Source: Atherix ibis (Eukaryota; Arthropoda; Insecta; Diptera; Athericidae). Taken from it: a DNA stretch of 64,000 nt. Below the pieces are notes generated by a model. The model did no database searches, was not told the origin of the DNA, and worked only from the letters and a program-made list of their open reading frames with translations. The stretch spans positions 50,445,020 through 50,509,019 of the forward strand of contig OY282607.1 in assembly GCA_958298945.1 (NCBI GenBank), given 5' to 3'. The stretch's first letter is position 1. Every line of letters begins with the position of its first letter. Shown in pieces: positions 9,625 through 21,184 of this stretch. The position numbers and the translations under genes are program-made.

Positions 9625-11973
9625 TTATTTAACGTGATCTAGTTGTCCAAACCTCAAGACCACGAGTCGCCTACGACTATAGGAATCGAGATACGCTCAA
9701 TCAACGCACCACCATTACTGGCAGTTAACAGATAGAATCAGTAACAAGCTGACTCTCCACCTGCTGGTGGCGAGGACTATCTAAACCTCTACTGTCATAA
9801 GCAGTGACAGTGCCCGAGATAAGTGCAATGCATTGCTACATTTGCCAGTTACCTCACACCTGCGATCCGAAGACCGTACCCGCGACATGGGTATTAACCA
9901 CAACCACCACGTTGCTGCCAAATGGCGCCTTACCTCGATCGGGCACAGTATATTCTACTGTGGGGCTCCCGATCGCCATGGTACCCATTTTTGTTTTAAG
10001 AGTACTTTGGTTTGTACTCCGCTCGTAGAGCTACGGTAAGGAATCTTGTAAATTCCTAGGCACCGCTAGGCCAGCTCAGGTACGCGGGTTCGCCAAGACC
10101 CGAAGGTACAACCGGAATCGACCTTGGTCTTTCACCCGGTTGTAGCTACCCTACGTGTCATACGCTCACTCATTCACGCAACATTCTCATTCGTCTTTCA
10201 AACAGTGCCACGGCAAACGCATTCAAGCATTCATATCTCTCTTTCATACTCAACACACCACTCACATCCATACCCTCCTCATTCACCACGTTTCCACATG
10301 CACCTAGGTCACGCAAGTCCCCGTACAGGCTACACTCCACGAGAAGGTGCTTAACACTCTCCTCCTCCGCCCCACAAGGGCATCTAGCCTCCGTAGCCAG
10401 ACCACGCCTATACAGGAACCCATTCATACTGCCGTGTCCCGTGAGAAAATACCCAAGGGACAGACCGAACTCAAAACCATACGCAGATGCAAAGCACACA
10501 TTCGGAATGAACATGTGCGTCCATCTGCCATTCACACTTTCATCCCATCGTTGCTGCCATATCTCATAGATTTTGTTCAGGACCAGTATACGCTGATGGC
10601 GTGGACCAAGGTCCCGAACCTCATCATTCCTAACCGAACAACCGGTAAGCGGGATGCTCCACCGTAGACGGTAGTGGATACTTCCACGCACTACTTCCAG
10701 GTCCCATGGAATTTCTCCCATGAGAACCTGCATCGCCTCAGTTGAAACGGTTCTACACACATTCAAACACGCATACAGAACCAAACGTTGGACCGAATTT
10801 ATGCCCACCCTCGCATACTGGTGGCGCATAATGTCGGCCCATACGCAAGACGCATACATCGCAGACGGAAGAAACACACTCTTATACAGAACTCTCACCG
10901 CTCTGGATTTAAGGCCCCATTCCTTACGAAGTACTCGCACCAGCATGTCAACCAAACCGGCTACACGCCCCCTTAGATGTTGCAAGTGAGGCCGAAAATT
11001 CACCCTCTCTCCAACCATTAATCCAAGGTACCTCACTTGTTGCACGTATCGGACCCCAACCGTCTCTAAGCGAATACCCCTTCAACAGCATACACACCGT
11101 TTTCCTTTCGGATACTTTAACACCCATTCTTTCACCCCATTCAGAAACAAACTGCATATAGCGGGTTCCCGCCACCTCCACTGCAGACCTACTCCCGCCC
11201 TCGATCAAGAGCAGAAGACCATCCGCATACGCGACCACAACACAACCGATCTCCTCCAACCGCACCAAGAGACCGTTCATCATCATATTCCAGATGGCGG
11301 AGCCGGCCACAGATCCATGTGGGCTGGCACAAACCATCTGTTGAACAACCCTCTCATTGTTCCCGCACACTACCGCGCTACATTTCATGGAAGTAACTTC
11401 GCCATAGAGAAGCTTCTTCACATGAAACCTCCTCAAACCGCTCAATAATGCGATCCCATCGTAGGCAATTGAAGGTACTTCGAAAATCCAGAAACACACC
11501 CGAAAATCCAGAAACACACCACATACACTCTCAGCAACATACCGTCTTACATATGTGTATGTGTACATCCAAGCGTCCTCAGTCGGATTACCTTTTGTTA
11601 ATCCATACTGAGAGCCGGATACAATGAAGTTCACCAACTTCACATTCAGCCGGTGTACCATCATCCGCTCGAGGACCTTGCCGAATACTGTTAGTAAGCA
11701 TATCGGCCTATAGGAGGACGGGTCAGTCCTAATCCCGTCGGGAGACTTGAGAAGGATGACCACGTCTCCCACTTTCCATTCACGCGGAAACACACCACTC
11801 TCCAGGCATTCACCGTAAAGGCTACTCACATGTGCGGGAATGGTCCGCCAGACACTTCTCATCATCTTACCAGTCACTCCATCCAATTCAGGGGCACTTC
11901 GCACTTTCGTGCTCCACAACGATATAATGTGGACAATGAAATTAACTGAATCTACTACAAAAACACTCTCCAT
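9625..11973 (-). mobile_element. R1-type LINE, 5'-truncated copy A
   Basis: A minus-strand non-LTR retrotransposon of the R1 clade holds a reverse transcriptase, a C-terminal region with a zinc-knuckle-like CPCG...HLLVEC motif, and about 540 bases of 3' untranslated sequence. The 3' end is placed at about 9625 because copies A, B and D all end at the same CACGTTAAATAA. The left part of RT is missing, so it is a normal 5'-truncated insertion. It is the longest R1-type copy in the window. Sequence-specific rDNA insertion is typical of R1 itself, but these copies lie in other DNA. Confidence 0.85.
10170..11973 (-). pseudogene. R1-type LINE ORF2: reverse transcriptase and C-terminal domain
   Basis: The frame at 10948-11973 holds RT blocks: ELDGVTGKMM, YRPICLLTVFGKVLERMM, SQYGLTKGNPTEDA, then CASPHGSVAGSAIWNMMMNGLL where CPQGS is usual, and VVAYADGLLLLIEGG where the catalytic box should be YADD. 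The second Asp is therefore Gly and the enzyme would be dead. A roughly 19-base tandem duplication near 11485-11518 inserts a repeated FLDFRV/FWIFEV stretch. A frameshift near 11045 leads into the frame 10170-11045, which carries RYLGLMVGERVNFRPHL, the thumb-like region, and CPCGAEEESVKHLLVEC. Reverse transcription at a nicked chromosome was its ancestral role. Confidence 0.85.
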
Positions 11974-12471
11974 AGAATCGCATTTTAGTGATTATGTGTA
12001 TCTTTTCTTGAAAAATATCAGCGAATAACTTCGGCCTATTGGAGGGGTTAATCCCTCGAAGCATATTTAATATACGGATTCTTCCGACTATTTTTTCATA
12101 AAATCCATGATTCGTTATCCTGACTGCTGGATGCAGTGATCCCTGATGATCAGGATACTGAACCGGTACGGAAGTATGGAAAACTATACTAAAGCTCTAT
12201 TAGGATTACAGTTATATATAGATAAATATCCCTATTAACATTCATTTTCTGGAACATGTATACCATTACAAATGTTCTTAATACTTTTTGTATCGGTTTT
12301 ACAACCATATTGTAGTCTTTGCTTAGCATATGATTGATCCGTGCAGTGTTCTGATGCCTATTATATATACTGCAATTCATTGGCATACTACAATCACGTA
12401 GGCTTACATTAAAATTATTTATTTTTATTTATAATAATAAATTTTAAATAGTTTTAATGAATTTTTTTAGT

Positions 12472-12546
12472 CTACCATTTCAAATTAATAATAGTTTTCT
12501 CTCAATCAAATTAATTCCTCTATTATTAATTTTAAATGGTAGACTT
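12472..12546. repeat. 26-base inverted repeat with about 25-base loop
   Basis: The left arm AGTCTACCATTTCAAATTAA... and the right arm ending in ATTTTAAATGGTAGACT are complementary over 26 bases with one mismatch. The AT-rich interior is about 25 bases. It resembles a tiny fold-back or MITE remnant; no target duplication is obvious. Confidence 0.75.
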
Positions 12547-12599
12547 ATAAAATTACAAAATAAAAGTTTTCCTTAAATATAAAAAATGGAGTTTTATTT

Positions 12600-13005
12600 A
12601 AATATTTAATGTATAGGAACTCGTCGAGGTCACCAACGTGTATATACGTGTTCACTGCAAGCAGGAGTTTTTGGTGCGGTGACATGCTTCCTCCTGTAAA
12701 AGGGGGTGGCCATCATGTCCATTTTAGGTTGTTGTCAGGGACCAATATGGGTATTTATCCACGATTAGTTTTTCTTTTCGAAGAAAAGGAACATTTCGTG
12801 TTCCTGATGGCTTTTTTTATTTTATTTTTCAGCATTTTTTCTTAAGGAATTATAACGGATAAGAAAATTAAAGTAAAATGAAAATTAAAATGGTTTTTTT
12901 TTAAGAATTAACGTAGCACCATTGCATAGTAGGTTCTGAATCTAAAGCCTCTTGGATGGTAGTCTGGCACCCTAACGACTGAGCTACCGGTCCGACTGGG
13001 TTATA
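12600..13005 (-). repeat. tRNA-derived SINE (head at 12.93-13.0 kb)
   Basis: On the minus strand, about 13000 to 12930 reads GGTAGCTCAGTCGTTAGGGT (RNA polymerase III A-box context) followed by CCATCCAAGAGGCTTTAGATTCAGA, a decayed B-box. A non-tRNA body follows to about 12600, with a GTGGATAAATACCC segment and a conserved-looking CATCAGGAACACG segment. Together these indicate a SINE whose head came from a tRNA, now decayed. The reverse-oriented similarity at 8.8 kb and a comparable head at 24.6 kb support a dispersed family. Confidence 0.6.
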
Positions 13006-13579
13006 CAATAGTTATAGCACTTATTATAATTTTAATAATATAATATTTTGTATTAAGATAAAATTGTACGAAAAAGCACGGAAGAATAAAAGCGTATAGG
13101 TTTTACTTTGCGCAACGAACTAAGTAATTTTTAATTATTTAGAATTTCTCTCCAAAAAATTCGCTTTAGCCATTGATGTGTGACTGTTGAGTGTGGCTCC
13201 TGCCATTAAATTGTTTGTAATATTGTACCACCATTATATAAAGATATTTTTGTCTTTAATTGACTTTTATGGCTTGGTAGATTACGTTATTATGAACATG
13301 GAAGGAGCGCCAAAAATTTTACAAGAATTAAATTTGATGGGAGTTTGCAGACCTGACAAAATCCCAAAGTAATAAATCCGTAATTCTATATTGGCACAAG
13401 TGATGTATTGTGTATTTATAATTGAGTGTTTATTGATAATCAAAGTCATTAATCAAATAGTATAAGTAGCAAATATTAATTATACGAGTAATTGGGAGAA
13501 TAGTATGAACGGATTAATGGATGAATTCTTTTCTGGGATTGAAATGCAAGAGGAAGTGTATGCTGGTAGGAGGTACTCC

Positions 13580-15605
13580 CTGCCCTTTGATTGGGATGAT
13601 GTTGAATGTTCCGTGTGGAGCATATGTAAGTAGCCTATCCGGTGAATACCTAGAGAGTAGTGTATGTCCGAGTGAATAGAAATTAGGAGCCGTAGTTTTC
13701 CTTCCCAAGTCCTCCTATAGGCCGATATGCTTACTGCCAGTAATCGGCAAGGTTCTCGAGCGGATGATGGTACACCGGCTGAATGTGAACTTAGCAGACT
13801 TCAATGCGTTCGGCTCTCAGTATGGATTTACAAAAGGTAAATCGACTGAGGACGCTTCGATGTGTGTAAGACGGTATGTGAGTTTTCGAAGTGCCTTCAA
13901 TTGCCTGCGATGGGATCGCATTATTGAGCGGCTTGAGGAGATTTCATGAAAAAAAAACTCCTTTATGGCGAATTTACTTCTATGAAAGGTATGCGGCCGT
14001 GTGCGGGAACAATGAGAGGGTCGTTCGCCAGATGGTGTGTGGCTGTCCACAGGGATCGGTGACCGTCCTCGCCATCTGGAATATGATGATGAATGGTCTC
14101 TTGGTGCAGTTGGAGCAGACCGGTTGCGGTGTGATCGCATATGCGTATGATCTTCTACTTTTGATTGAGGGGGGAGTAGGCATGCGGTAGAAATAGCGGG
14201 AGGCTGCTATATACAAATGGGGAAGTAGAATGGGAGTGAATGTTTCAGAAAGGAAAACTGTGTGTATGTTGTTGATGGGTATTTTGGCGCCCAGTAGGCC
14301 GCCCCATATTCGTTTATAGGCGGTCGGGGTCCAATAGGCGAGGGTAGTACGTTACTTTGGAGTAAAAGTTGGAGAGAGGCTGAACTTCCGGCCTCACTTG
14401 CAACATCTAAGCGGGCGCGTGGCCGATTTGGTTGGCATGCCGGTGCGAAGAATGGGGACTTCGATCCAGAGCGGTGAAAGTCCTATACAAGGGTGTATTT
14501 GTATCGTATGACATGTACGCGTCGTGTGTATGGGCTGACATTGTCCACCACCAGTATGCAAGGGTGGGCATAAATTCAGTTCAGCATCTGGTTTTGTATA
14601 CATGTTTGAATGTATGTAGAATTTCATGGGACTTGGAGGTGGTGCGTGGAAGCATCCACTACGTTCTACGGCGGGGCATCCCGCTTGCTGGTTGTCCGGT
14701 TATGAATGAAGTGCTCCTGAATAGAATGTATTAAAATTGGCAACGTCGATGGCATGAGAGTGTGAATAGCAGATGGACGCATATGTTCATTTCGGATGTG
14801 TGCTTTGCATCTACGTATAGATTTAAATTTGATCGGTTACTGTTTGGTCGTGGTCTGGCTGCGAAGGCTAGATGTCCTTGTGGGGCGGCGGAGGAGAGTG
14901 CCAAGAATATTCTCATTGAGTGTGGTCTTTACAGGGATTTGCGTGACTTAGGTGCATGTGTAATCGTGGTGATTGATGAGAGTGTAGATGTGAGTGGAGT
15001 GAGAGAACTGTATAAATGTCCTTATAGATTTGACGTGGCACTTTTTGTGAGGAGAGCGAGAATGGTGCGTGAATGAGTGTGTGAATGACACGCAGTGTGG
15101 CTACAACCGCGTGAAAGACAAAGATCGATTTTGGTTGTACTTTCGTGTCTTGGCGAAAGCGCATACCTGAGCTGACTTAGCGGTACTTAGGAATTTACAA
15201 GATTTTTTACCGTACCTCAATGAGCGGAGTACAAACCGAAGTAATCTTAAAACAAAAATTGGTACTACGGTAGTCGGGGTGCCCTATAGTGTTGGAACAG
15301 ACTGTGGCCGACATTGGTGAGGCACTTAGGTAGCAATGTAGTTGCTGTGGTTGATACCCATATCGCGGGTACGGTCTACGGATCGCTGGTGGGAGATACT
15401 GATAATTATATCGGCCTCTGTCACCGCTTATGATAGTAGAGGTTTAGATAGTCCTCGCCACTAACAGATGGAGTAATCAGGTTGTAACTGGTTACTGATT
15501 GTAACTTTACTGCTAGTAATGGTGGTGCGTTGATTGAGTATAACTCAATCCCTGTGGTCGTAAGCGACTCGTGATTTTATGTTTAACGACAGATAAGACA
15601 CGTTA
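13580..15605 (+). mobile_element. R1-type LINE, copy B
   Basis: Plus-strand relative of copy A, starting within RT (YVSSLSGEYLESSVCPSE near 13610) and running to the shared 3' terminus CACGTTAAATAA at about 15605. Its 3' untranslated part (15229-15372) is identical by eye over more than 100 bases to copy C (22265-22418), so those two are close relatives. It lies 1.6 kb from copy A in opposite orientation. Confidence 0.82.
13690..15076 (+). pseudogene. R1-type LINE ORF2, multiply broken (copy B)
   Basis: RT blocks are readable across several frames: YRPICLLPVIGKVLERMMVHRLN near 13710-13790, SQYGFTKGKSTEDASM near 13815-13865, CGCPQGSVTVLAIWNMMMNGLLVQLE near 14040-14115 (intact CPQGS box), and GVIAYAYDLLLLIEGG near 14130-14175, where the YADD box is YAYD. 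About 90 bases are missing near 14190-14220. The C-terminal part restarts near 14340, with a frame shift near 14730, and contains CPCGAAEESAKNILIEC near 14875-14935. The frame ends at 15076. Confidence 0.8.
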
Positions 15606-16545
15606 AATAATATATTATAACTATCTCACTATATTATAACTATACTATTATTAAGGAATAATATTTTCATAGAACATAATGTGTTGTCAAAATTCTTTTA
15701 AAACAAGGTAAGGATCTTCGGCGTCCACTAAAATCATTGTATCAGCAGCATATGTAGCCATTACGATTTTATTGTCAGTAGAAATAGCCGCACTTTGATA
15801 CTATATAAAATGAGATTAATATTCCTAAAAAATATAAAATGCTGTCTTGAAAAACATTAGATTTATTGATAGTTCTCATTAAGTAGAATATTGGTGATTT
15901 TAATTGATCTTCAATTTATTCTCTTTATACTCGATCAAAAGCCTTTCTTCCGCTAAAGGGACGCACAATAGCATAGACAATATGTGGCAATGGTTATATT
16001 TATTTAAACGTTGAGTTTTAAAACCAAATTGATGATGAACAATAATATTGAGGAAGTTTTTAAAACAAGAGAAAGATATTTTAGTATTAGTTCATCTTCT
16101 ATTGGCAAAACAACCTGATCCTTTTTTATTAACTACTTCACTCTTACATAATAGTTAAATTAGGTGTATTATTTTATTGGTATACTGATTCATAAATATT
16201 GCCATTGAATATATGATGCTGTTGGATCCTTATTTGGATAGATGAAAGCTAAGCTTTTTGATATATAGAAGATACTAAAAGTGTCCAAAGTTCATTATAT
16301 ATTTAATAAAAATTAATTATATCTTTAATATCGTAACGAATGTTGTTCTCATTAACCGATACTTTTTTCCTAAGTTTTCAGGCAGAGATATCCAATTTAA
16401 TTTTTCAATAGTCATCATTAAGATTATACAAGCTTAATGATAATTCTTGAAAGACTATATGAAAGTCTAGGCCAATAGTATTGTATATGATTTGTGATAT
16501 AAATGCAAACATTTATTTATTTGAACTTTTTATGAGTAGATTCTG
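15606..16545. other. No recognisable gene
   Basis: AT-rich sequence with no open frame of note and no motif I can name. Confidence 0.55.
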
Positions 16546-17763
16546 CGAGGGTCGTTCAATAAGTCCTTAGAAAAAGATGGAAAAAAACTGTTCTTTAAAA
16601 AACTTTTTTTTTTCAACATAATCTCCTTTTAGCTCTATACACTTTTCTCCTTTTAGCTCTAAAATACTCATCCGTTTGAGCAATGACGTCCTCGTTGGAA
16701 GTGAACCGCCATTTCTTCAGATTGGGGAAAAGAAAATAGTCACTCGGGGCCCAATCTGGTGAATAAGCGGGATGCTGCAACAATTCCATTCTCAATTCCA
16801 CAATTTTGGCCATGGAAATAGCGCAGGTGTGCACACGCGCATTGTCCTGATGCAAGAGGATTTTTTTCTTCTTCAGATGGGGGCGTTTCTCTTTGATTTC
16901 CTCGCTCAACCATTGCAATAACGACGCGTAATACGCTCCTGTTATTGTTTTTCCTTTTTCCAAGTAGTCGATAAAAATGATGCCCTGCGAATCCCAAAAG
17001 ACCGTGGCCATCACCTTGCCGGCCGATGGCACAGTTTTTGCTCTCTTCGGAGCCCGTTCACCCTTGAAAATCCACTGTGATGACTGTCTCTTCGTTTCTG
17101 GAGTGTAGTAGTGTATTCAGGTTTCGTCCACAGTGACATATCGACAAAGGAATTCGGCAGGATTGCGATATAGCCTCAGAGTTCACTACACGATTGCGCT
17201 TATTCTCCTCTGAGAGCAAACGCGGCACCCATCTTGCCGAAATTTTTTTCACAGACAATTTTTCATGCAAAATTGAAGCGACTATACCTTGTGATATGCC
17301 CGTGGCCTCAACTAATTTGCGCACTTTAATTCGCCGATCGTTCAAAATCAGATCGTGGATTTTGTCGATGATTTCAGGAGTAGACACCTCAACTGGGCGT
17401 CCTGAACGATGTTCATCTTTTGTGGATGAACGGCCACGTTTAAATTCATTCACCCAATTGTAAACCATCGCAAACACAGGTACAGATGTGCCATGAACTG
17501 CATCCAACGCGGCTTTGATTTCTTTCGGGCTTAAGCCTTTCAAATGGAGATGTTTGATGACAGCCCTAAACTCGCTTTTTTCCATTGTTATGCACAAAAA
17601 AATGTCGTTAACTCAAATCGACGATGGAAATTGACCTACGCTATGGATCGAGCTGAAATTTTGATAGCTTTCCTGTCGATAATGCTACTTACAAAAAAAA
17701 ATCTTTACCGACACTACGAGCGCAATTTCTTGGATTTTCTAAGGACTTATTGAACGATACTCG
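16546..17763 (-). mobile_element. Mariner family C, copy 1
   Basis: Terminal repeats CGAGGGTCGTTCAATAAGTC at 16546 and the complementary CTTATTGAACGATACTCG ending 17763 bound a 1,218-base element. TA follows on the right (17764-17765); the left flank reads TG, so one copy of the target site has mutated. The transposase runs on the minus strand from about 17585 to 16616. The copy is broken by frameshifts and by a 3' deletion that fuses the end of the gene near 16640-16690. Confidence 0.88.
16616..17585 (-). pseudogene. Mariner family C transposase (copy 1)
   Basis: The start is taken as the MEKSEFRAVIKHL Met at 17585, because related transposases begin MEKxEFR; a Met four codons upstream is also open. 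The DNA-binding half (17190-17585) has helix-turn-helix segments VYNWVNEFKRGRSSTKDEHRSGRPVEV and GISQGIVASILHEKLSVKKISARWVPRL. A frameshift and small deletion damage the ETWIHYYTPE region that normally holds the first Asp. The downstream frame (16613-17032) has PSAGKVMATVFWDSQGIIFIDYLEKGKTI, then LLHQDNARVHTC with the second Asp, and HPAYSPDWAPSDYFLFPNLKKW with the third. The end is rearranged. Confidence 0.85.
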
Positions 17764-17765
17764 TA

Positions 17766-19477
17766 TTTAACGTGTAGCAGTTCCAAATATTTCTTAAATG
17801 CATATTAAAGACCTGAAATCTGATTACGTAAAATTATATCATCAGTTATTTTAATAAAATTAATAAAATAAACATTAACAAAAAATTTTCCTTAAATGTG
17901 AGGAAAAAATTGTTCTTGATATAAAAACTATACTTTTATCGTTATATAAAGAAATATACGTAAGTATGCCTTGCACACCTTTTATTAATACGAGTATATA
18001 TTAATCAACATTTTCATAAGCAATTGGGAGTAATTACAAATCGATTTGTGAATTTCGAAAAAAAAACCCCGGCGTACTAAAAATAGCTTCTCGTGGATTA
18101 TTTGCTGTTAAACAATATTCAAATCGAGCTAAAATTATACTCGTAAGTAAGTTGTTCCTTCATGATAAGAAAATGTAAAAAAAAAACTATGCAATAAAAT
18201 TGAATCAATATTTTCTTAAGTTCATAGCATATACATGCACCTTAGCTCTATCATCAAAGCAGATAAACTTTTTATTTATGCGGGGGCGGATAAAATGGAC
18301 ACGAACAAGAAGAGTGGAAATATTTATTTTCATATCAGTTAAACCTGCTTAAAAAAAATTCTATTTTTAGGAATATTTTATTATAGCTAACAGGATAGAA
18401 ACAACATATTTAAAATTGTTAAGTCTGGAATCCAGCAAAAAAAAAATCGAGGTCAACAAATACCGGATCTCATTTGGTATACTATCGTTTGCCCAAAAAC
18501 CAAGAAAAAAAGATCATTTATATGTGGGAGCAGTACGTCCATGTTTGACTACATGTATTACGTTTGTTGCCAATTTCATTATTTAAATAAATATTGTTGG
18601 CTTATTAGCAATTAATGGATGGTATTTGTTTGCCTTTAACACATTATATTATTTATAGAATCCAGAGTAACCAGACCATGATTGTTGAATTATTTCTCAT
18701 ATTTGCTTAGCGATCAACTTTTCTGATACTATACGAATTAATTCCAAAACAAACCAAAATTAGCCAATAATGAGAAATATTTTAGTAAATTGTCAACAAC
18801 GATTTTATTTGCTGTTGTATCTATTAATAGTCTTGATTTCGATATCGTATGGATAAATTTGTTTGTTTTATATTGCATTACGTCTAAGACAAACAACAGT
18901 ATATGCTTACAAATTAAAATTAAATAGAAATTTAATAAAAGAGTATAGATTCTCTTTCTTTAAATCTTTATTAATCAAACCATCAGCATTCTTTTACACA
19001 ATTTTTTTAATGTTTTTTTCGTTTTTTCCTACAGAAAACCCCTGTCCCAGGACTTGGTTATATAGTTTATGCGGTATGCTAATGCATAGGGATACCAAAC
19101 CTAGGGATACCAAACCATGCCCACTATATTGCTAGCCCCTTCAGCCAATTAAGCCAAATATATATTTATCAAATATTCGATTTATTCATAAATTCTTTTT
19201 AAAGTTCATCCTTATTTAGGGTATAAAGAACATTATATGTGTGAGGCGACACAGTGAACTTAGTAAAAAATTCCAAATAGGCTGTGCGTTGAATAGGCTA
19301 TTGACAGCCAATACATCGAACAAACGACAAAAGATTAAAACGACCCGAATAATTTTAATTTCAAAATATATACAATAAATCAAAATAATTTATTATATTT
19401 ATAAATTATCAAATATAAAATGGATTACAAAACAAATAGAATGAGACGTCCTTCATTTTGACATCATTAGCAAAACT
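17766..19477. other. No recognisable gene
   Basis: AT-rich. A 90-codon frame at 18863-19135 is hydrophobic and ends in two copies of an 11-base unit (GGGATACCAAA) near 19089-19113, but has no known motif. I would not call it a gene. Confidence 0.5.
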
Positions 19478-19478
19478 A

Positions 19479-21057
19479 CGAGGATCTTTCAATAAGTCCT
19501 TAAAAAAAGATGGAAAAAAACTGTTTTTTAAAAAAAAAATTTTTTATTTTCAACAAAATCCCCTTTTAGCTCTATACACTTTTCCAACCGTTTCTCAAAA
19601 AATTTTATCCCGTCCGAAAAATAGGATTTCGGAAGTTCTGCAAAATACTCATCCGTTTGAGCAATGACGTCTTCGTTGGAACTGAACCGTCATCCGCCAA
19701 GCCATTTCTTCAGATTGGGGAAAAGAAAATAGTCACTCGGGGCCAAATCTGGTGCATAAGCGGGATGCTGCAACAATTCCATTCTCAATTCCACAATTTT
19801 GGCCATGGAAATAGCGCAGGTGTGCACACGCGCATTGTCCTGATGCAAGAGGATTTTTTTCTTCTGCAGATGGGGGCGTTTCTCTTTGATTTCCTCGCTC
19901 AACCGTTGCAATAACGACGCGTAATACGCTCCTGTTACTGTTTTTCCTTTTTCCAAGTAGTCGATAAAAATGATGCCCTGCAAATCCCAAAAGACCGTGG
20001 CCATCACCTTGCCGGCCGATGGCACAGTTTTTGGCTTCTTCGGAGCCCGTTCACCCTTGAAAATCCACTGTGCTGACTATCTCTTCATTTTTGGAGTGTA
20101 GTAGTGTATCCAGGTTTCCTCCACAGTGACATATCGACGAAGGAATTCGGCAGGATTGCGATGAAAGAGTGCCAACATAGCCTCAGAGTCCACTACACGA
20201 TTCTCCTCTGAAGGCAAACGTGGCACCCATCTTGCTGAAATTTTTTTCACAGACAATTTTTCATGCAAAATTGAAGCGACTATACCTTGTGATATGCCCG
20301 TGGCCTCAACTAATTTGCGCACTTTAATTCGCCGATCGTTCAAAATCAGATCGTGGATTTTGTCGATGATTTCAGGAGTAGACACCTCAACTGGGCGTCC
20401 TGAACGATGTTCATCTTTTGTGGATGAACGGCCACGTTTAAATTCATTCACCCAATTGTAAACCATCGCAAACACAGGTGCAGATGTGCCATGAACTGCA
20501 TCCAACGCGGCTTTGATTTCTTTCGGGCTTAAGCTTTTCAAATGGAGATGTTTGATGACAGCCCTAAACTCGCTTTTTTCCATTGTTATGCACAAATAAA
20601 TGTCGTTAACTTTAATCGACGACAGAAATTGACCTACTTTATGGATCGAGCTGAAATTTTGACAGCTTTCCTGTCGATAATGCTACTTACAAAAAAATCT
20701 TTACCGATATTTGAACTACCTTCGTAACAAAAACATTTCTTCAACTTTTTATTACTAGATCTGACATATGTGTAAGCCCTATTATTTTATTGTACAATAA
20801 ATATATTCATTATTTATTTAATATTTAATACTACATTTCTCAATAGCATATCTTGTTATCTCTTTCTTGCAATCATCGTAGCTCGTTTTTTCATAGAATG
20901 ATCAACCCTTTCATGCGTATTTAATTATTTAAACTATGGATCGAGCTGAAATTTTGACAGCTTTCCTGTCGATACTGTTACTTACAAAAAAAGAATCGTG
21001 ACCGACACTACGAGCGCAATTTCTTGGATTTTCTAAGGACTTATTGAAGGACCCTCG
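19479..21057 (-). mobile_element. Mariner family C, copy 2, with filler and repeated end
   Basis: Left repeat CGAGGATCTTTCAATAAGTC starts at 19479 after TA (19477-19478). The right repeat ends at 21057 before TA (21058-21059). Inside, the 5' end region of the element occurs twice. A stretch of about 72 bases, beginning TATGGATCGAGCTGAAATTT, lies at about 20640-20711 and again at about 20937-21008. Between them sit about 225 bases not found in copies 1 or 3. The transposase reads on the minus strand and is damaged. Confidence 0.85.
19620..20583 (-). pseudogene. Mariner family C transposase (copy 2)
   Basis: The DNA-binding half and first catalytic region are in one frame (20077-20595), including FHRNPAEFLRRYVTVEETWIHYYTPKMKR. 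There the usual DETW has become EETW, so the first catalytic Asp is Glu. A stop follows. The second frame (19690-20025) has GKVMATVFWDLQGIIFIDYLEKGKTV, LLHQDNARVHTC and HPAYAPDLAPSDYFLFPNLKKWLGG. A frameshift near 19690 separates the C-terminal end. It is the most complete family C copy and useful as a reference for the other two. Confidence 0.85.
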
Positions 21058-21184
21058 TAGATATGAACAATGTTAGTTATTTAAATTCATGTGAATATAT
21101 CCACTTTAGGAGTAGTGCTTATTGCGGAATCCTTTGGTTATTATCTTTTCCTATACGCATGTTTTGCTACTGTTCACTAGGGCT

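Larger units (their letters stand above)
11974..13575. other. AT-rich spacer with one hairpin and one SINE
   Basis: No protein-coding signal is recognised; the 61- to 78-codon frames here lack motifs. The stretch contains the inverted repeat at 12472-12546 and the tRNA-derived SINE at about 12600-13005, listed separately. Confidence 0.6.

Noticed and set aside
12930..13005. Functional tRNA gene on the minus strand
   Set aside because: The A-box is good but the B-box is decayed (TTTAGATTCAGA), no acceptor stem forms, and a SINE-like body follows.
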